Below are positions 1-6,056 of a stretch of 8,354 nucleotides of DNA, one piece after another (position 1 is the first letter of the stretch; each line of letters opens with the position of its first letter). Origin of the DNA: Acidobacteriota bacterium (lineage in GTDB: Bacteria > Acidobacteriota > Vicinamibacteria > Vicinamibacterales > UBA2999); contig CANJYC010000065.1 of NCBI GenBank assembly GCA_947478985.1, forward strand, positions 1 to 8,354, given 5' to 3'. The position numbers and the translations under genes are program-made. The notes beneath the pieces are model-generated. The model saw nothing but the letters and a program-made list of their open reading frames with translations, ran no database searches and was not told where the DNA came from.

Positions 1-321
1 GGCCGCACGAGCGTCGATATCATCAAGACCGGAGGCTACAAGGTGTCGGCACTCGAAATCGAGGAAGTGCTGCGCACGCATCCTGGCATTGCCGAGTGCG
101 CCGTGGTCGGCATTCCCGACGACGAATGGGGCGAACGCGTGGCGGTGGCAGTGGAGTTGCGGGAATCGGTCGCCCTCCCGCTCGAGGATCTGCAGGCCTG
201 GGCCGCGTCGCTACTGGCGCCCTACAAGATGCCGCGAGCGATGCGGACGATGACCGCGCTTCCGCGCAATGCGATGGGTAAGGTCATCAAGCCGAACGTG
301 ACGGCGCTGTTCGCATCATGA
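1..321 (+). CDS. Malonyl-CoA synthetase-like acyl-CoA synthetase, C-terminal part (5' truncated by window)
   Basis: This is the last 106 residues of an ANL-superfamily (AMP-forming) acyl-CoA synthetase, open from base 1. The visible part begins with the A8 hinge motif GRTSVDIIKTGGYK (residues 1-14), where the C-terminal lid rotates between the adenylation and thioester steps. The C-terminal subdomain follows, with the A10 motif PRNAMGK (residues 88-94) carrying the catalytic lysine of the adenylation step. The string GRTSVDIIKTGGYKVSALE closely matches what I remember of ACSF3/MatB-type malonyl-CoA (or methylmalonyl-CoA) synthetases, which convert a dicarboxylate, ATP and CoA to acyl-CoA, AMP and PPi in the cytosol. 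Substrate specificity is inferred from this motif only, because the substrate pocket lies upstream of the window. The in-frame GTG at 43 is an internal valine (after GGYK), not a start. The stop codon overlaps the next gene by ATGA, suggesting translational coupling. Confidence 0.9.
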   Translation, partial: GRTSVDIIKTGGYKVSALEIEEVLRTHPGIAECAVVGIPDDEWGERVAVAVELRESVALPLEDLQAWAASLLAPYKMPRAMRTMTALPRNAMGKVIKPNVTALFAS

Positions 322-734
322 CGACGGCGCCCCTGATGCTCTACGACGGGTCGTGCGGGCTGTGCGCGGCGAGCGTGCAGTTCATCCTGCGCCATGAGCG
401 CCGGCACACGCTGCGATTCGCCGCACTGGACAGCGCCATCGGAACGGACATTCGGGCACGGCACCCGGAGCTGGCCGGCGTGGACTCGATGGTCTGGGTC
501 GAGCACGAAGGAGCATCCGGACTCGAGCGCGTGTCGGTGCGTTCGGGCGCGGTGCTGGAGGCGGCGCACTACGTGGGAGGTGCGTGGCAGCTGATGGTCG
601 TGGGTCGGTTGTTGCCGGCGGGTCTGCGCGACGCGATCTACCGCCTCATCGCCCGCCATCGGCACGCGTTCTTCGCGGCGCCGGAGCAGTGCTACCTGCC
701 GCCGCCGGACATGGCGCCCCGCTTTCTCAGCTGA
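318..734 (+). CDS. DCC-family (DUF393/YuxK-like) thiol-disulfide oxidoreductase
   Basis: This is a 138-residue protein of the DCC family, a small thioredoxin-fold-like group named for the conserved D-x-x-C-x-x-C motif. The motif is at the N-terminus as D10-G-S-C13-G-L-C16 after a short hydrophobic strand (PLMLY). The family's C-terminal signature, a helix rich in Arg/Tyr followed by FFA and a cysteine (YRLIARHRHAFFAAPEQC), is also present. There is no signal peptide or clear membrane segment, so the protein is probably cytosolic. Family members are annotated as predicted thiol-disulfide oxidoreductases, but substrates are generally unknown. The start ATG lies inside the stop of the upstream acyl-CoA synthetase (ATGA, 318-321), so translation is probably coupled. 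The gene ends 10 bp from the stop codon of the convergent DUF4159 gene. Confidence 0.9.
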   Translation: MTTAPLMLYDGSCGLCAASVQFILRHERRHTLRFAALDSAIGTDIRARHPELAGVDSMVWVEHEGASGLERVSVRSGAVLEAAHYVGGAWQLMVVGRLLPAGLRDAIYRLIARHRHAFFAAPEQCYLPPPDMAPRFLS

Positions 735-744
735 GCACTCGGCC

Positions 745-1560
745 TCAGTGGGACATCGCGTAGAGCAGGGCATTGACGCCCAGCGCGTAGCCCGGCACAG
801 AGAAATTCAGGAAGTATTCCGGGTCTTCCCCCTCACGCTCCCAGGAGTCGCCCAGATCGGTGTTGTGCGTCATCAGCACCATGACGTTGCCATGGCGATC
901 CAGAACCGCGCGTGCATGCGGCACGGCGCTCTCCGCACCACGCTCGGACGTGCCCCCGGTGCCACGCCAGAAGTTGATGGATGAGATCTGCGGGACTTCC
1001 TTGATTTCAAACTGCGTCCGGAATAACGGATGGTTACGTGGCAGGTCGATGACCGGGTACTCCGCCACGGGAAGAGCGTGCCGGAGCTGATTGACCCAGA
1101 ATTCCCAGGCGTACTCGCCCCAGAAGTCGTCGACCCAGAGAAAGCCTCCCTTTTCCAGATAGAGGCGGAGCGCCGCGGCTTCCTGCTCATTGAATGAAGC
1201 CGAACCGACCTCCGTCATCATGATGAACGGGCACTGGAACAGCGCGGGGTCCGTGAGGCGGACCACCAGGTGGTTGGGTTCCCCTGACGGGACGCGGCTG
1301 ATCCGCGTCATGGTGAGTTCGCTCAGACGGGTCGAGAAGTTGATGTCGGCGTCGGGGTAGTCGACCGCCCAGCTGCCGCCGCGGCGGTCGCCGTTGAAGC
1401 TGGTGTTGAACGCCACGCGGCAGAAGTTGAACCGGCCGTCGAAGCTCTCGGGAGTGGCGACATCGACACTGTTACGCCCCCGTCGAAACTGCGCCTCGAC
1501 GGTGGCGGCCGCGCAGAGAAGCGCGGCCAGGAGCAAGCCTGTCAGCAGCCTGCGTGGCAT
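745..1560 (-). CDS. Exported DUF4159 protein, copy 1
   Basis: This is a 271-residue protein with an N-terminal Sec signal peptide: MPRR, a hydrophobic core to about residue 20, and a probable cleavage after VEA (residue 23). The cysteine in the core is not in a lipobox. The mature part is a DUF4159 domain, a family of unknown function often compared with class I glutamine-amidotransferase-like folds. Visible signatures are KGGFLWVDDFWG (137-148), HPLFRTQFEIKEVPQI (177-192) and HNTDLGDSWEREGEDPEYF (232-250). Cys47 and Cys110 are conserved in the divergent copy and could form a disulfide outside the cytoplasm. About half the residues match the neighbouring copy by eye, rising to near identity in the last 45. 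The start codon has no Shine-Dalgarno sequence and a -10-like hexamer sits 9 nt upstream, so the mRNA may be almost leaderless. Function is not known. Confidence 0.88.
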   Translation of the reverse strand: MPRRLLTGLLLAALLCAAATVEAQFRRGRNSVDVATPESFDGRFNFCRVAFNTSFNGDRRGGSWAVDYPDADINFSTRLSELTMTRISRVPSGEPNHLVVRLTDPALFQCPFIMMTEVGSASFNEQEAAALRLYLEKGGFLWVDDFWGEYAWEFWVNQLRHALPVAEYPVIDLPRNHPLFRTQFEIKEVPQISSINFWRGTGGTSERGAESAVPHARAVLDRHGNVMVLMTHNTDLGDSWEREGEDPEYFLNFSVPGYALGVNALLYAMSH

Positions 1561-1569
1561 ATGCGGTGA

Positions 1570-1575
1570 AGTCTA
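1570..1575 (-). promoter_or_regulatory. Candidate -10 element for DUF4159 copy 1, near-leaderless geometry
   Basis: Read on the minus strand this is TAGACT (TANANT-type), 9 nt upstream of the ATG at 1560. A transcript starting about 7 nt after the hexamer would have a 2-3 nt leader. No purine-rich Shine-Dalgarno precedes the ATG, which fits leaderless initiation. No convincing -35 is visible. Confidence 0.5.
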
Positions 1576-1587
1576 CTGCCGATCCGC

Positions 1588-1593
1588 TACACT
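1588..1593 (+). promoter_or_regulatory. Candidate -10 element for DUF4159 copy 2, leaderless geometry
   Basis: TACACT lies 6 nt upstream of the ATG at 1600, so a start site 7 nt downstream of the hexamer falls on the A of the start codon. The sequence before this ATG has no Shine-Dalgarno. It sits 12 bp from the oppositely oriented TAGACT element, so two promoters occupy a 39-bp gap. No good -35 is visible. Confidence 0.55.
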
Positions 1594-1599
1594 CGTGCC

Positions 1600-2418
1600 A
1601 TGAGACTCGCCGCGGCGGCGATCCTGCTCAGTGTGGTCATGGCGACCGGCGCCTATGCCCAGCGCGCACGCTTTCGCGAAGGGAGCATTCCCCCGCGCTT
1701 CGCTCCTTCGCAGATGCCGGACGCCTCGATGACGATCTGCCGTCTGGCGTATCACAGCGTGCGCTCCGAGGCGATGGGCATCGGCTGGCTGACCGACTAT
1801 CCCTACGCCGAGATGAATCTGCTGACGCGGCTCTCGGAGCTGACCAAAACGCCGGTCAGCCATGACGACCGGCACCGGCCGAACTCCTACGTCGTCCGCC
1901 CCACCGACCCGACCCTGTTCAATTGCCCCATGCTCGTCGCGTCCGACGTCGGCACCATCGGACTGGCCGAGGAAGATCTGGAGCCGCTGCGCACCTACCT
2001 GCTCAAGGGCGGGTTTCTGTGGGTGGATGACTTCTGGGGCACACCGGCGTGGCGGCAATGGTCAACCCAGATCGGGCGGGTGCTCCCTCCCTCCGAATAT
2101 CCCATCTCGGACATTCCGTCGGACGATCCGGTGCTGCGTACGATGTTCTCGCTCACGCATGTCCCGCAGGTCACCAATATTCAGTTCTGGCGCGGCGTCG
2201 ACGGCACCACCACGTCGGAACGCGGCGCCGACAGCGCGCAGGTGGACTTCCGTGCGATTCGAGACAAGCAGGGGCGCATCATGGTGCTGATGACGCACAA
2301 CACCGACCTGGGCGATTCCTGGGAACGGGAGGGCGAGGACCCGGGGTACTTCTACCAGTTCTCACCGGACGGTTACGCCGTCGGCATCGACGTATTGCTC
2401 TACGTCCTCACGCATTGA
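1600..2418 (+). CDS. Exported DUF4159 protein, copy 2
   Basis: This is a 272-residue paralogue of the divergent gene 39 bp away. The signal peptide runs MRLAAAAILLSVVMATGAYA with a typical AYA|Q cleavage site after residue 20. The DUF4159 signatures are at almost the same positions as in copy 1: KGGFLWVDDFWG (136-147), a VLRTMFSLTHVPQV segment (178-191) and HNTDLGDSWEREGEDPGYF (233-251). Cys47 and Cys109 align with the two cysteines of copy 1. The main differences are in the first 45 mature residues and a T insertion near residue 204. The protein is predicted to act outside the cytoplasm; no catalytic role is established for this family that I can state. The last 11 bp overlap the convergent TSUP permease gene. 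No Shine-Dalgarno precedes the ATG, and a TACACT hexamer at 1588-1593 suggests a leaderless mRNA. Confidence 0.9.
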   Translation: MRLAAAAILLSVVMATGAYAQRARFREGSIPPRFAPSQMPDASMTICRLAYHSVRSEAMGIGWLTDYPYAEMNLLTRLSELTKTPVSHDDRHRPNSYVVRPTDPTLFNCPMLVASDVGTIGLAEEDLEPLRTYLLKGGFLWVDDFWGTPAWRQWSTQIGRVLPPSEYPISDIPSDDPVLRTMFSLTHVPQVTNIQFWRGVDGTTTSERGADSAQVDFRAIRDKQGRIMVLMTHNTDLGDSWEREGEDPGYFYQFSPDGYAVGIDVLLYVLTH

Positions 2419-3283
2419 CCCGGTCGTCACGCGTCGCCGCCTGCAGCAGCGACCCGGCTGCGTAGAGCACCACGATCACCACGAGCCAGCGGACGTAGGC
2501 CAGCGGCAGCGATCGAACGATGTACGCGGCGATCGGCACGCCCACGACGCCGCCGATGGCGAGGCCCACGGCGGCTCGCACGTCGTAGCGGCTCTTGCGG
2601 ATGAACTGCACGCTCGCGGTCGGCATCAGAAACGCACAGGAGCCCATCATGATGGGGAACGCGGCCGAGGGGTTCATGCCCAGCAGGCTGACCATGATCA
2701 TGATCGGGGCGTAGGCCCCGATGCCGAGCGTCATCAGGGCGCCGAGGACGAAGTTGATACCTGCCGCCAGGACGAGCTTCGGCCCGCCGAGGCCGAGCGC
2801 ATCGCCGCCGAGCGGGAACAGATTGAGCGCCGTCATGACCATCAGGACGGCCGCCGCCAGCAGCGCCACGCCCATGCCTCGCTGGATCGCGCGGCGGGGC
2901 AGGCCTGCGACCACGGCGGCGCCGATCCAGGAGCCTCCTACGGATGTGGCGATCAGGACCAGCAGGGTAGTGATGTCGACTTTGATGATGGTGATGTAAA
3001 TGAGAGCCTGCGCGACGGTTGGCAACGCGTGGCCCACATTGAGCGTCCCGGGAATGTTCTGGTCCGCGACAAGACCGCGCAGGCGATAGAGTGTCGTGGT
3101 CGTGGCAAACGAGCCGATGCCCAGGGTGTCGAAGAAGTTGGTGACGAAACCGACGGCGGTATGGATGAGGCCAGGATTGGCGCCGCCGGCTGGGCGCTGC
3201 CGTCGCAACTGGCTCACCCAGAATGCGACGAACGCCACCGTGACGACGAGCAGTGCGGCCAGCAGGTACGTCTTGGGGTCCAT
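2408..3283 (-). CDS. Sulfite exporter TauE/SafE (TSUP) family membrane protein
   Basis: This is a 291-residue polytopic membrane protein with roughly eight to nine hydrophobic spans (about 5-24, 40-62, 84-101, 104-127, 135-155, 170-200, 205-228, 236-256 and 264-282). The two glycine-rich repeats typical of the TSUP fold are visible: GFVTNFFDTLGIGSFATTT in the N-terminal half (45-63) and TLGIGAYAPIMIMVSLLGMNP in the C-terminal half (about 185-205). TSUP proteins move small anions such as sulfite, sulfoacetate or thiosulfate, or related organosulfur compounds, across the inner membrane. The substrate cannot be told from sequence here. The N-terminal NFFDTLGIGSFA segment differs from the common GGGxxxVP pattern and may mark a subfamily. 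The stop lies within the last codons of the convergent DUF4159 gene (11-bp overlap). No Shine-Dalgarno is present, and a TACACT element 7 nt before the ATG suggests leaderless expression. Confidence 0.88.
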   Translation of the reverse strand: MDPKTYLLAALLVVTVAFVAFWVSQLRRQRPAGGANPGLIHTAVGFVTNFFDTLGIGSFATTTTLYRLRGLVADQNIPGTLNVGHALPTVAQALIYITIIKVDITTLLVLIATSVGGSWIGAAVVAGLPRRAIQRGMGVALLAAAVLMVMTALNLFPLGGDALGLGGPKLVLAAGINFVLGALMTLGIGAYAPIMIMVSLLGMNPSAAFPIMMGSCAFLMPTASVQFIRKSRYDVRAAVGLAIGGVVGVPIAAYIVRSLPLAYVRWLVVIVVLYAAGSLLQAATRDDRVNA

Positions 3284-3290
3284 GCGGATT

Positions 3291-3296
3291 AGTGTA
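3291..3296 (-). promoter_or_regulatory. Candidate -10 element for the TSUP permease, leaderless geometry
   Basis: On the minus strand TACACT sits exactly 7 nt before the ATG at 3283. This is the same hexamer with nearly the same spacing as for DUF4159 copy 2. A start site at the usual distance would fall on or 1 nt from the start codon. On the plus strand an abutting TAGACT (3297-3302) could serve the divergent pirin gene, giving a leader of about 57 nt, but that second call is weak because no -35 supports it. Confidence 0.5.
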
Positions 3297-3365
3297 TTAG
3301 ACTCGGCGCCGCGCTCGCGTCCTGGAACCCGCTCGGTCTCGCGTGCGTCTCACCAGTGAGGACCC

Positions 3366-4265
3366 ATGTCAATCAGACCCGTGAAACAGGTAACCGAGTC
3401 GCAGCCCCACATCGAGGGCGCGGGCGTCAGGCTGCGCCGTGGTTTCGGCTTCGGCAACACCACCGAATTTGACCCATTTCTGCTCTTCGACGACTTCCGC
3501 GGCGACACCCCGGACGACTACCGTGCCGGGTTTCCGTGGCATCCGCACCGCGGGATAGAGACGATTACCTACGTGCTCGCCGGCACCGTCGACCATGGCG
3601 ACAGCCTTGGCAACCAGGGAAGCCTTGGCGCGGGCGACGTGCAGTGGATGACGGCGGGCCGCGGCATCATGCATCAGGAGATGCCGCAAGGCGATGCCCA
3701 GGGACGCATGCACGGGTTTCAGCTGTGGGCCAATCTGCCGGCGTCGCTCAAGATGACTGAGCCTCGGTATCAGGACATCGCGGCGAAGGACATTCCAGAG
3801 ATTACTGACGACGACGGGACGCGCGTGCGCGTCATCGTCGGACAGTTCTGGGGAAAGAGCGGGCCGGTTGAGGGGGTGGCGGCCGACCCGCGTTATATCG
3901 ATGTCTCGGTGCCACCGGGCCAGCGGAAACGGCTGGCGGTCGAGACATCGCATCATGCGTTTGCCTACGTCTTCGCCGGCTCGGGCACCTTCCGCGATGC
4001 ATCCGCCCCGACGGGCGTGCTGACCGAGCAGGCCGATGACAGCGTGCGGCGGGAGATGACCGGCAATCGATCGCTCGTGCTGTTCGATCGCGGCGACGAG
4101 GTGGTGGTGCAGGCCGGCGAGGAAGGGATCCGGTTCCTGCTCGTCTCCGGGAAACCGATCGAGGAGCCCGTGGCCTGGTATGGGCCCATCGTGATGAACA
4201 CGCAGGAGCAGTTGCGGCAGGCAGTCAGCGAACTCCGAGCGGGAACGTTCATCAAGCCGCAGTGA
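3366..4265 (+). CDS. Pirin-family bicupin protein
   Basis: This is a 299-residue protein that is full length for the pirin family (two cupin barrels). The metal ligands of the N-terminal cupin are intact: H59 and H61 in FPWHPHRGIETITYVLAG, and H103 and E105 in GRGIMHQEMP. These correspond to the iron-binding His/His/His/Glu set of human pirin and E. coli YhhW. The C-terminal pirin domain follows from about residue 175 (YIDVSVPPGQ through GEEGIRFLLVSGKPIEEPVAWYGPIVMNT). Known members include quercetin 2,3-dioxygenases and redox-sensing partners of regulatory or metabolic proteins, so the activity here is uncertain. GAGGA at 3358-3362 is a close but usable Shine-Dalgarno 3 nt before the ATG. 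The stop overlaps the GTG of the following histidine kinase by GTGA (4262-4265), pointing to one transcript and translational coupling with the two-component genes. Confidence 0.95.
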   Translation: MSIRPVKQVTESQPHIEGAGVRLRRGFGFGNTTEFDPFLLFDDFRGDTPDDYRAGFPWHPHRGIETITYVLAGTVDHGDSLGNQGSLGAGDVQWMTAGRGIMHQEMPQGDAQGRMHGFQLWANLPASLKMTEPRYQDIAAKDIPEITDDDGTRVRVIVGQFWGKSGPVEGVAADPRYIDVSVPPGQRKRLAVETSHHAFAYVFAGSGTFRDASAPTGVLTEQADDSVRREMTGNRSLVLFDRGDEVVVQAGEEGIRFLLVSGKPIEEPVAWYGPIVMNTQEQLRQAVSELRAGTFIKPQ

Positions 4266-5377
4266 TCACCAGACTCCGTACGGACGTGGCTCGGCCTGGA
4301 AACGCGGCAGTGCTCAACCGTTACGTAGTGGCGGCGGTCGCGGTAGCCGTCTCTCTTGTCATTCGGCTGGCGCTTGATCCATTTCTGGGTGACGAGTCAC
4401 CGCTGCTCGCATTCGTGGTGGCCGTTGCCGCTGCGGGTCTCTTCGGTGGCCTCGGTGCAGGTCTGTTCGCCACTGGGCTCAGCGCCGTGCTGGGCGACTT
4501 CTTCTTCGTCGGCGGGCGCTTTCAGGTTGGGTCTCTCTCCGTGGCCGATGTCGTCCGCATGGGGCTGTTCATCTCTGAGGGGATCGCGATTTCATTCCTG
4601 GCGGGACAGCTTCGCGGAAAGAACGAATCACTGGAGATGCTGACGGCCGAGTTGAAAGAATCCAACGAGGCGCTGAATACCTTCGTTCGAACCGTCTCCC
4701 ATGACCTGCGTGCACCGCTGCGCGCAATGAGCGGGTATGCGGAGATCCTCAATCAGGATTTCTCCTCTCAACTGCCGCCGCAGGGTCGTGATTATGCCGT
4801 GCGGATCACCGTTGCAGCACATGGCCTCGACGACATGGTCAACAACCTGCTCGAATATACGCGCTTGGAACGCGTGGGTCCGGCGTCCGAGGTCGCGTCG
4901 CTCGACCGTGTCATGCAAGGTGTCATCAGGCATCTGGCGGACGATATCCGACAGTCAGGCGCACGCGTGGAAGTCCAGGCCGGTCTTGGCGAAGTGATTG
5001 CCCATCCCGCAACGCTTGAATTGATCCTGGTGAATCTCGTGGCCAACGGTTTGAAATTCGTCGAGCCCGGACGAGTGCCAGTTGTGTCCGTGCGATCGAC
5101 GTTGCGAGGAGGCACGCGGCGGATCACGGTTCGTGACAATGGCATTGGCGTGGCCGCCGCTAAGCAGGCGGCGATTTTCCAGCCGTTTGTGAGGCTGAAC
5201 ACCGAAGCCTTCTTTGTCGGGAGCGGACTGGGGCTTGCGCTCGTAGCGCGCGGTGCGGCACGGATGGGTGGAGCCTGCGGTGTAGACTCGGACGGCGTGT
5301 CCGGCAGCGAGTTCTGGATCGAATTGTCCGAGGCTCATACGGGAGGTTCAGGTGTCGGCTCCGATTCTGATCGTTGA
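4262..5377 (+). CDS. DUF4118-type membrane sensor histidine kinase
   Basis: This is a 371-residue inner-membrane histidine kinase. Residues about 20-115 form a hydrophobic block resembling the KdpD-type DUF4118 transmembrane domain (SPLLAFVVAVAAAGLFGGLG, then GDFFFVGGRF). A short linker (117-140) leads to HisKA with the phospho-accepting H147 in VSHDLRAPLR. The HATPase_c domain has an N-box (NLVANGLKF, N258 and N262), a G1 box (DNGIG, 292-296), an F-box (FQPF) and a G2 box (GSGLGLALV, 320-328), so the kinase looks catalytically complete. There is no PAS, GAF or periplasmic sensor domain, and any signal must be read through the membrane block or a partner. The start is uncertain: GTG at 4262 overlaps the pirin stop but lacks a Shine-Dalgarno, while in-frame GTGs at 4286 and 4310 would remove 8 or 16 residues. 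The 3' end overlaps the response regulator by 26 bp. Confidence 0.92.
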   Translation: MITRLRTDVARPGNAAVLNRYVVAAVAVAVSLVIRLALDPFLGDESPLLAFVVAVAAAGLFGGLGAGLFATGLSAVLGDFFFVGGRFQVGSLSVADVVRMGLFISEGIAISFLAGQLRGKNESLEMLTAELKESNEALNTFVRTVSHDLRAPLRAMSGYAEILNQDFSSQLPPQGRDYAVRITVAAHGLDDMVNNLLEYTRLERVGPASEVASLDRVMQGVIRHLADDIRQSGARVEVQAGLGEVIAHPATLELILVNLVANGLKFVEPGRVPVVSVRSTLRGGTRRITVRDNGIGVAAAKQAAIFQPFVRLNTEAFFVGSGLGLALVARGAARMGGACGVDSDGVSGSEFWIELSEAHTGGSGVGSDSDR

Positions 5378-5789
5378 GGACAATCCGGACGACCTGGTGT
5401 TTCTGCAGCGTGCGTTGCAGTCGACCGGGCGCAGCGCACCGTTCCGGATAGTGCGGGATGGGGCAGGCGCGATCGACTATCTGATGGGCGAGGGAGATTA
5501 CGCCGACAGGCTGAAGCATCCGCTTCCGGCTCTCGTGTTGCTGGATCTGAATCTGCCGGTCGCATCGGGCTTTATCGTGCTTCGCTGGCTAAACGAGCAG
5601 CCCATGCTGCGACGGCTCCCGGTCGTCGTGCTCAGTTCCTCGGACAGGGACGAGGATGTGAACCTTGCCTACGACCTTGGCGCCAACGCCTACATCGTGA
5701 AACCGAACGGGCTGAAGCCGCTCGGAGAGGTGGCTGAACAGGTTGCGCGTTTCTGGCTCACAATGAACCGACGGCCCTCCATCGAGTAA
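5352..5789 (+). CDS. Rcp1-like single-domain response regulator
   Basis: This is a 145-residue stand-alone receiver domain. The acidic pocket is E9-D10, the phospho-acceptor is D65 in LVLLDLNLP, the switch serine follows beta-4 in VVVLSSS (around S95-S96), and the conserved lysine is K117 in YIVKP. The pattern ILIVEDNPDDLVFLQRAL, DLNLPxxxGF and the FWLT tail matches the Rcp1 class of regulators that partner phytochrome-like histidine kinases. It carries no DNA-binding or enzymatic output domain, so it presumably signals by protein-protein contact or phosphotransfer. The GTG start is well supported: GGGAGG (5341-5346) lies 5 nt upstream. The gene begins inside the last 26 bp of the kinase gene, so the kinase is its probable phosphodonor. 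Confidence 0.93.
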   Translation: MSAPILIVEDNPDDLVFLQRALQSTGRSAPFRIVRDGAGAIDYLMGEGDYADRLKHPLPALVLLDLNLPVASGFIVLRWLNEQPMLRRLPVVVLSSSDRDEDVNLAYDLGANAYIVKPNGLKPLGEVAEQVARFWLTMNRRPSIE

Positions 5790-5831
5790 CCGCCGGGCGA
5801 ATTGCCGAATCGACCGTCGCCAATACGCCTG

Positions 5832-5860
5832 TTGCGGGCGGATGGGCTGCGTGGTATATT
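5832..5860 (+). promoter_or_regulatory. Predicted str-operon (rpsL) sigma-70-type promoter
   Basis: The -35 is TTGCGG (5832-5837) and the -10 is TATATT (5855-5860), separated by 17 bp. A TG one base upstream of the -10 gives an extended -10 (TGGTATATT). This is the best promoter match in the window and lies in an otherwise GC-rich stretch upstream of a highly expressed operon. Transcription should start around 5865-5868, immediately before the inverted repeat at 5873. Confidence 0.72.
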
Positions 5861-5872
5861 CGTCAGGTTCTC

Positions 5873-5902
5873 TTGGGGCTAGGACACCCTATCTAGCCCC
5901 AA
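5873..5902 (+). repeat. Perfect 10-bp inverted repeat at the 5' end of the rpsL leader
   Basis: TTGGGGCTAG (5873-5882) is followed by a 10-nt loop and its exact reverse complement CTAGCCCCAA (5893-5902). In RNA it would form a stable hairpin about 5-8 nt from the predicted 5' end. In DNA the arms are 20 bp centre to centre, two helical turns, as in a dimer operator. No T-run follows on either strand, so it is not a typical terminator. Confidence 0.75.
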
Positions 5903-6023
5903 ACCGCATTGGAAGAAGCCGCCTCGCCGTAGCGAGAGTAAGAAAACAAGGCGTTATTCCTCGGACACCGGAATGCACTGGCACCGGTTGTTCCCGGCAT
6001 TTCACAGATAGGGGCAGCAGTTT

Positions 6024-6056
6024 CAGGCGCCAGATTCCTCGGAATCTTCAGGCCTG
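6024..6056 (+). other. Two-tier hairpin in the rpsL leader
   Basis: An inner 6-bp stem AGATTC (6032-6037) pairs with GAATCT (6042-6047) around a CTCG tetraloop. It is enclosed by CAGGC (6024-6028) pairing with GCCTG (6052-6056) across a small internal loop. No T-run follows. Pairing is seen directly in the sequence; any role in regulation is inference. Confidence 0.5.

Noticed and set aside
43..321. GTG at 43 as the start of a small complete gene
   Set aside because: The frame is open upstream to base 1 and encodes the GRTSVDIIKTGGYK hinge motif, so this is the tail of a truncated synthetase.
726..748. CTCAGCTGAG palindrome and overlapping CTGAG/CTCAG hairpin as a bidirectional terminator between convergent genes
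   Set aside because: The stems are only 5 bp and no T-run follows on either strand.
222..773. 183-residue minus-strand frame opposite the DCC gene
   Set aside because: It is a high-GC shadow of the clear DCC-family frame and has an arginine- and histidine-rich low-information translation.
5796..5821. GGCGA/TCGCC pairing as a terminator after the response regulator
   Set aside because: It is a 5-bp stem with a 16-nt loop and no T-run, so it is not a credible intrinsic terminator.
5966..5986. CACCGG direct repeat in the leader as a CRISPR-like or operator repeat
   Set aside because: There are only two 6-bp copies in GC-rich DNA, explainable by chance or by the local helix at 5968-5997.
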